Positions 50,801 through 59,800 of a DNA stretch of 64,000 bases are shown here, in pieces. Positions within the stretch are counted from its first letter, which is position 1; each line of letters starts with the position of its first letter. This DNA comes from Sorex araneus (lineage: Eukaryota > Chordata > Mammalia > Eulipotyphla > Soricidae), in assembly GCF_027595985.1 (NCBI RefSeq), contig NC_073306.1, forward strand, positions 80,018,599 to 80,082,598, written 5' to 3'. Both the position numbers and the translations under genes were made by a program. The notes beneath the pieces were generated by a model. The model searched no databases and had not been told where the DNA came from. It was given only the letters and a program-made list of their open reading frames with translations.

Positions 50801-53800
50801 AAGGCAGCACTGATGGCTACTCATGGATAAGGCACTAGAGGTAATTAATACATGTTAGAAAAATAGCTACATATTTCTATTTTTATATAGAAATTTATAT
50901 TTTTCTATTTTTATATAAATTTATATTTTATGGCTATAGGGCTATAAAAGCTTTAAGAAATTTTATGTATAAGTCCACAGAAAAAAAGAAACTGTTTTCA
51001 GCTTGGCTGCCCTAAAATATAATATATCCAGATATATTCATTATACATTTCCAACTTCCCTGTCTGTTCTTCAATAACCAGTTCAAATGTTTTTCCCCTC
51101 CTTAGTAAGATCAAGAAAATAAATATTTTTGTTAGAGCATTGCTTTTTTTTTTTAACGTATGAGTACTGCTATTTATTTAGCCATTGATTAAGCTGTTTG
51201 AACTGGGCATGAACTCCACATTACTTTTTTTTTTAACTGAATCACCGTGAGATACAGTTACAAAGCTTTCATGTTCGAGATTCAGCCATACAATGATCGA
51301 ACACCCATCCCTCTACCTGTGCACACTCTCCACCACCATGTCCCCAGAATATCCCCACTCCCCATCCCAGTCTTCACCCTGCCTCAATGGCAGGCAATTT
51401 TCCCAATACTCTCTACTTTTGGGCATTATGTTTTGCTCGAATTTTCCCACCACCATTCAAGCCTACCTTCCAGGGGCAGATGCTAGATTATTTATTGTTC
51501 ATTGCTAATTTTGAATATCTTGGGTGCTGAAGCTATGCACTTCTGGAATCCCAGATTGTAAATGGTTGGGTTCCAGAGACATTTCTGTAGGGCACTAACC
51601 CATTTTCGGATTCAATTGGGCATCTCCGGACCAAGGTTGTTGGTGTGCCAAGATGGTATCCAGAAACACATTGTGGACATGACAGCCAGACTGATGAGCA
51701 GGTGGGGAGCCAGGGAGGGACAGCCTGGCACCTCTGTCGCCATGTGGCATGGAGATTTAGTCCTGGAACTTGCATACCTGGGCCTTGCTTGTGGAAGCTC
51801 TTGGTCACTGAGACTCCATCTGAAGTAGGCAGGGAGTGTGCACCTTCTCCATCTGGGATGACCCAGTGAAACTGGCTCAGCATGGGGCCCAGAGAGATCT
51901 CCAGCTCACTACTGTCTTCTGGGACTCACTACTCTCTCTAGACTAGGGCTGTTGGTGTGCTAAGGTGGCGCCTGGAGGCACATTGTGGGCCAACACCCAG
52001 GCTGAGGAGTGGGCGGGGAGCCGGGGAGAGACAGCCTGGCACCTCTGCTGCCATGCGGCATGGAGCTTAATCCTAGGACCCACATACCTGGGCCTTGCTT
52101 GTGGAAGCTCTTGGTCACTGAGACTCCATCTGGAGTAGGCAGTGACAGTGCACCTGCTCCGTCTGGGGTGCCCCAGTTGAAACTGGCTCGGTTTGGGGCC
52201 CGGAGAGATCTTGAACTCTGTAATGTCTTCTGGGACTCCTTGCTGTGTCTGGCTTTTGATCTCTTTCAAGATTTATTTATGGGTCTCTGAAGCAAGGCCA
52301 GTAATAGAGTTTACAGGATGGTGCCGAAGTTGGTTCATGGGGGTGACTGCCAGTGCTTCCATGTGTATTGGGAAGTGGGGGAGGTAGCCCACCCCAAGTC
52401 GGTGAAAGCTTTGTGAAATTTCAGTCACAAAATCCGCATGCCCAAATTTTCAGCAGATTATATCTGGTGAGGTCCATCCTGAGACAGTGGAGTCAGGCCG
52501 GGGGTATGGCAGCGATTTTGGATTGTGGAAGCAGGTGGCTGCTGGGGGTTCTGCTTGGGCATGCACAAGCTTCCCTCAGATTTACCCCAGTCTGTTCAGC
52601 CATGTGTGGGTCTGGGATTAACTGTGGCTTTTGGTCTCTTTTAAGATTTATCTATGGGTCTCTGAGATAAGGCCAATAAATGAGTTCATATAGCTGAGCT
52701 GGAGGTGATTTATGGACTTGGCTCCCACATGCCTAACTGTTAGCCATTTAATTTCTCGGAAAAATTTGTCCCAAGTGGTTGGGGTCCGGCCAAAGGCACA
52801 GTGGCAATTTTGGGGTGTCAGGAAGCCTGAAGGCACCATCAGGTTGCTGATGAACTTGCCCTGCAGGTACAGGTTGATCTGTTGACAGCATCATACCCCC
52901 TAGAGCACTGCTTTTAAGTGAACCAGAAAGTTGGAGATACTATAGAGTTTGAACACCACTGCAAAGGTTTTTCTTGGTCATTCATTCTGCATTTTCAGTG
53001 CCTTGTTTAATCAGACCCTTTCAAAAGACATGATACATCTAGACAGTACTGTATTTACAGCAGCCTGTATAAGGTTGTTTGCAGTAAGAGCCAACTAACT
53101 AGACATCTGAGGGCTAAGCAGATCAATATACTGGGTACTGATAAAGTAATAAAACAGTCCTAGTAGCTGAACATTAACAGGTAAGCCATAATGTTCCCAA
53201 AAGAACATTAAAAACTTTGGCAGAATATAAACTGTCTAAAGAAGGTCTGTTACTATAGTAGATGTCAGAAAAGAGATTGAAATGCAACCATCTCTGAAAG
53301 AAACAAGAACACTCAACAACCACAAAAATAACTAAATATCTCCCTCTTCTGGCAAACACAAAGAAAACTAAGTCCTTCCATCTCCAAAACAGTAACTACC
53401 AAAATATCCAAAACCCCAGTTTCTGGGGCTGGAAGGAGCATAGACAACAAGGTGTTTGCCTTGCACCATCCGACCGGGTGTGATCCCTGGCATCCCAGAT
53501 GGTTCACCAAGCACCACCAGGAGTAATTCTTTAGTGCAGAGCCAGAGGTAACCTCTGAGCATCATAGTCTGTGGCCCAATGCACCCCATCCAAACAAAAA
53601 AACAAGAAAAAACCCCACCCTGATTTCTGAGAGCACACAATTTAGAATTTACACTTTCTTTTTAAGAACTGAGCCTTTTTAAGAATAATCTAGCACAAAC
53701 ATTTTAGTATTTCCATATTTCTGGTTCACTTAAAGGCAATGTTCTAATAAAAATAAACTTATTTCCAGCTTCCCTGTCTATTCTTCAAAGACCAGTTCAC

Positions 53801-56800
53801 CTAGCACATCACGCTGTTTTTGATACTGGACAAGAACTGTTCCTCGAACATGTGACAGTAGAAGTGTCAGTGGTTTCGGTGTCTTGTCAACATGAACCTG
53901 GCCATGAGCACTGATTCATTTGAATGCCTAACAACCTGAATTGAACACTTATATTTGAACAGATGTGGCTCATTGCTGGCAGTTTCTATTTTCATCGTCT
54001 ACACACCAACATCCAACTATGATGAGGAAGAAATTGAGAAGTTCTACATGGAGCTGGAGAAGTTCTACAAAGAAGTCAACAACTTTTACAAGGTCATTGT
54101 CAGTGATTTTAACACCAAGATAGGACCTAGAAGGTTACCTGAAGAACTCCAAATCAGGACCCATGGCCTAGAATGGAACGAACAGGGTGAGAGACTGTCT
54201 GAGTTCATCATGTTGACCAAGACCATCCATGGTAACCTGCAGTTCCAGAAGGCTGAATCTAAACGTTGGCATGGGAGTCTCCCGGTAAACAGTTCCACAA
54301 CGAAACTGACCACATCATATTCAACCAATGGTTTTGCCTGACCAATGTCGCTGTTGTCCCAAAATTCCAAATGGGATCAAACCATCGTCTCCTTTGTGCG
54401 AAATTCTTCTTCACGAAGTGGGTAGAAAGGTCTGCAAAGTTTAAGTTTAAGAAGAGAACTCCCAGAACGACCACAAACTGGGAGCTCTCTGGCACTATTG
54501 CAGCAATATGGGAAGATGCCATCATTGACAACATCAACAAGGAATATGATCGACTGGTTCAGCACCTCCATGATTGTGCGAGGAATGCAGAGAGAGAAAG
54601 CCACAAACAGATGCCTGTCTTCGAAAACTCTCGAGCTCATTCGCCAACGTGATTTGGCATGAACCTCAGGCAACCACAAGCTAACATCCAAGCTCGCAAA
54701 GCTGTGCAGAGAAGCAATAAAGGAAGATCTCAAACAGAGAGAGCAGCAGTGTTGGCCGATGTGGCAGAAGCTGGGAAAAGTATTCGCAACGCTCACCTGT
54801 CCTTCGCCAAATATAAAACCAAGATGACTGCCCTCTGGCATCCTGATGAAACTATCATATCTTCCAGAATGGTAATAGAGAGGATTATTCACGACTTCTA
54901 CTCAGATCTGTATGATAGCCATGCACATCTGCCCACATACCAAATTCCGAAGTAAGGGTATGTAGTTCCCAGTGTTCTCCCTTCCAAAATCCAACATGCC
55001 ATTTCATCAGTAAAGAAGCATACAGCAACCAGTCCAGACAAGGTCAGACCCGAACACCTGAAGAATCTGCCGTTGCTACTGTCAATACACTTGATTTTGT
55101 TCTCTAATTCTTTTTCTATGCCATTCTATTCTATTTACTGGCTGAAACTTAATGTTTAATTTCTCTGATATGCCAATTAATTTAAAGTTTTATTACATTA
55201 ATAAATTATCCAGTTGCTCTTTAGTTCATCTTCTGTTTACTTTTTTCGGGCTTTCTTTCAATGTTCCAGGTTTTCCTCAAATGTCTCTTTATTCTCTGCC
55301 ACCTGCTGGTAAGGCAGTTCTATTATATCTCCATTTCAAAAATGAGTAAAGTAAGTCATAAGAGGTTAAGTAACATGCTTGAGTTTATGCAGATAATAAA
55401 TATAACTTTGAGATTCTAATTCAGGTAATTTAATTGTAGAGTCTTATCTCTCAGCTATTCTGCTTCCTTACTTATTGATTGACTGCCTTAATCTTTTCAA
55501 GTAACTGACTTTATTTATAAAGGAAAGAAATGTGTTGGCTGGAGGAAACAGGTTGCAGGTTGTTTTGGGATTAGGCATTGCTTTGCTCCTTAATCCAAAA
55601 CGTTCTAATAGAAGCTTTTCAAAACATTTCCACATGGTGGTGCACAGTGACCACACATGTTTCCAGTTGTGATCAGGGTTGGAACCCTAAGATATATCTT
55701 AGATATCTTAGATATTCCAGGGACTGTTTCGAATTTTAAGGCAGAATTGTCAGATTTGGTGAGAAATGAAAACTATATGCATGTTTGCTTATAATATCAG
55801 TATATATTTCCTTAGTGATTATTTTGCTATATTCTTCCTTAGAAATTTCCTTAGAAAATAAATATTATTGCTATCTAACTCCCACCTACTCCCTACATCC
55901 TGAGAACTGTCTGAATGCATCTTACTAATAAACATAAGCTTTCAAAAGTTGATTGTTAAATAAATAAGATTCTTGGACAAATTGGCCTACACTGTAACCT
56001 TAGGTATACTTTATAATTAGCAGATCCCACACCATCATTATTAACATCGGAAATACATGTATTTTCAGTTTTGTAACACATCATACTAATCTGTATATTT
56101 CTAAAGTCCCAGGTTTGCACTTATCCGAAACATACAAAAGCACTAATTGAAGAGATATATACACTGCTGTGCTTACTTCATTATTTACAACAGCCAAGGA
56201 CTGAAAACAACTAAAATGTTCAATAATAACTTTATAGAGATGTGATACATATATATAATGGGATGTTACTCAGCTACAAAAACAAGATGAAATATTGCAA
56301 CAGCATGGATAGACCTAGAAGTTATCGTGCTCAGTAAAATAAGGCACAAAGAAATATTAACACCTTATGATTTCACTCATATGTGTGTATAGAGAATATA
56401 AAACATATGAATTAATTAAAAAAAACTATAGGACCAATTAATGATTACTAGACGGCTGAGAGTAGAGTGTATAAAATAGGACAAAGGAGACAATTTTATG
56501 GTAAAGAGTGAATTTAATATACAATATACACATATTGATTTTCAATGATGAATACACGAGATATATAACAATACAATGTTCTTCATTTAAATAAAACAAT
56601 GTCCCCAGTTCCACATATTTAAAGTAAAAACCATAATGTCAACTACAGCGGGTAGGGTGTTTGCCTTGCACGTGGTCGACCCAGGGTTCGACTTGTCCGT
56701 CACTCTCAGAGAGCCCGGCAGGCTACCAAGAATATCTCACCTGCACGGCAGAGCCTGGCAAGCTACCCATGGTATATTCGATATGCCAAAAACAGTAACA

Positions 56801-59800
56801 ACAAGTCTCAGAATGGAGACGTTACTGGTGCCTCCTCAAGCAAATCGATGAGCAACGGGATGACAGTGATACAGTGATACAGTGAAGACATTAAATATAC
56901 TTGAACAAGTCAGTAATAGATGGGAGATAGGGTTTGGTTCTTTAAAAAATTTCAGAAAAATTCAAAAGTATCAGGCATTCCTCATACTTTCACCTCACAT
57001 TCTAATTTGAAATTAAAATAAGTTAGTGAACAAGCTACTAGAGTTAAAATCTAAAATATTACTTTAACTTTTACAGTTATGATTTTTCTAATCATAGATT
57101 TAAGCTCTTTGTGATTTTTACTTTTTAAATGATAATACATTTTTAGTCAAAATAATACTATCTCTTTTACTTATCAAAAAAAAAACCACACTGGTGAACT
57201 GGAAATCTTATGTTGTAATTTAATGTAAATATACACTGGAGTAGATAAAAAAGACTGACTTTTGATTAGCATTTAAATGTACACACTTCCAAAATGTTCA
57301 GGTAATGTGTCTCCCCCCACCAACTTTCTTCAAATACATTAAATTCTTAGAATGAGAAAGAAAATCCAAATGAGTTTATTAATGTCAAATCAGTTTTATT
57401 CAAATTTTAAAAAGCTTAAGCTAGCCCAACAAATTGGGGATGTAAGTAAAAGGTTAAAGTTCTGAATGCCGAACCGGAGCAATAGCACAGCAAGTACAGT
57501 GCTTGCCTTGTGCACAGCCAACCAGGGTTGGATCCTCAGCATTCTGTTTGGTCCCCTGAGCACCTCCAGGAGTGATTCCTGAGTGCAGTTAGGAGTAAGT
57601 CCTGAGCATTACCAGGTGTGGCCCCAAAACAACCCCACTATTTTTTGAATGCCAAAATTGGCTACTAAGAAATATATAACCTGAATTTCTTTTAATTTTA
57701 CAATTTAAAAAGTGAGTTTTCATTTGTGACATATAAAATAACATAATATGAGACAGACACCCAAAGACAGTAGACACAAGGGCCAGGAATACTGCTTCAC
57801 AGTTGGAAGCCTGTCTCATGAGCTGGGGGAGAAGGCAGCTGGAATAGAGAAGGGATCACTAAGTCAATGATGATTGGAGATATGTGCTGAAAGTAGATAA
57901 ATGACCAAACATGATAACCTCTCAGTATCTATTGCAAACCAGAATGCCCAAAATTAGAGAGTATGGGCGAAATTGTCTGCCAAAGAGGCAGGAGGAGGGT
58001 TGGGATGGGGGGGGGGTGATAGTGGGTATATTGGTGGTGGAAAATGTGCACTGGTGGAGGGATGGGTGTTTCATCACTGTATGACTGTAACTGACAGCTT
58101 TGTAACTGTATCATATGGTGATTCAATAAAAAAAAAGTGAATTTCACATTTCCATTATATTTAAAATAGCCAAAAAATTTTCCTTAAATTTTACAAAAGT
58201 TTTTCTTGTAGTATAATAATACATAAGAAACTGATGATAAAATGTTTTCAGAATTGTAAAAAAGAATACAAATAATTTTATTTTATTTTTATTTATTTAT
58301 TTATTTTTTTGCTTTTTGGGTCATACCCGGCAATGCACAGGGGTCATTCCTGGCTCATGCACTCAGGAATTAACCCTGGCGGTGCTCAGGGGACCATATG
58401 GGATGCTGGGATTCGAACCCGGGTCGGCCGCGTGCAAGGCAAACGCCCTACCCGCTGTGCTATCACTCCAGCCCCAAGAATACAAATAATTTTAAATTTT
58501 GCACATTGAGGCGCATATTTTAAAAATAGCATTCCTATAATTTGACAATAGACACTATTAAAAGAATCAATTTGTAAGCTCACTTAGAAACATTTGGCAA
58601 CTATCTCTGTGTAGAAAATAAGTTTTTTCTTTTTGGGACACACCCAGTGATGCTCAGGGGTTACTCCTGGCTCTGCACAAAGGAATTACTCCTGGAGGTG
58701 CTTGAATGACCAGTTGGGATGCCGGGGATTGAACCGAGGTTGGCCACGTTCAAGGCAAATGCCCTACCCATAGTACTATCTCTCCAGCCAGCAAGTTCCT
58801 TACTTAATGTGCGCATCTTTCCAGTCACCTCACTACGTATTATTATTGCAACTATTATCACTGTCATTGTCACCGTCGTCCCTTTGCCCATCGATTTGCT
58901 CGAGCGAAACTTTGTAAGACTTTTTGTTACTGTTTTTGGCATATTGAATATGCCACGGGTAGCTTACCAGGCTCTGCCGTGTGTGCGAGATACTCTCGGT
59001 AGCTTGCTGGGCTCTCCGAGAGGGGCGGAAGAATCAAACCCCGGTCGGTTTCATGCTAAAGCCCTACCCATTGCGCTATCGCTCCAGCCCATTGCAACTA
59101 TTATGAAAAACTAAATATTTAATTCCAGAATACCCACTATTTCATTCAAAGTAGTATATAACTACTTCCTAGACATCTTTGCCCTAGTGAAAAAACTGAA
59201 ATAAATATAGTATTTACCTTTATTAGATCCCATATTAGATCTATTTGAATGGTAAGAATGAGATACCTCTATTTCTGATTTCTTTTGTAAAATTATCTGA
59301 TTTTCAAACATCTTGGGTCCTAAGTAAAAGACTGTAAATTTCTTCTGAATATCAAGTCCAACTGAAAAAATAAGAATGAATACAAGGCATAATATAACTA
59401 TACAAATCCATATATCACACCAATTATTTGTTTTATATCTTACATACTATTTTTTTGTCACACCTGGTGTGACAAAATGCTCAGAGTTTATTCCTGGCTC
59501 AGGGATCACTTTTAGCAGGTTGAGGATACCATATGAGATGGCAGGAATCGAACCCCAGTTAGCTGCATGCAAGGTAAACACCCCACCCACTATACTATCT
59601 CTCCACAGCCTATACTTCCTTTTTATTTAATTTTTCTACTTGCAGTGCTATGGACCAAATTCTGGGATTTACACATATGAGGCAGTTGCTCTATTTCTTA
59701 TCATTACCTCTTTATTTTTTCCCTTGATCAATAAATTAAAAAATTATTTATTTTTAATTTTTTAAAGGACTGGAGCAATAGCACAGCGGATAGGGCATTT

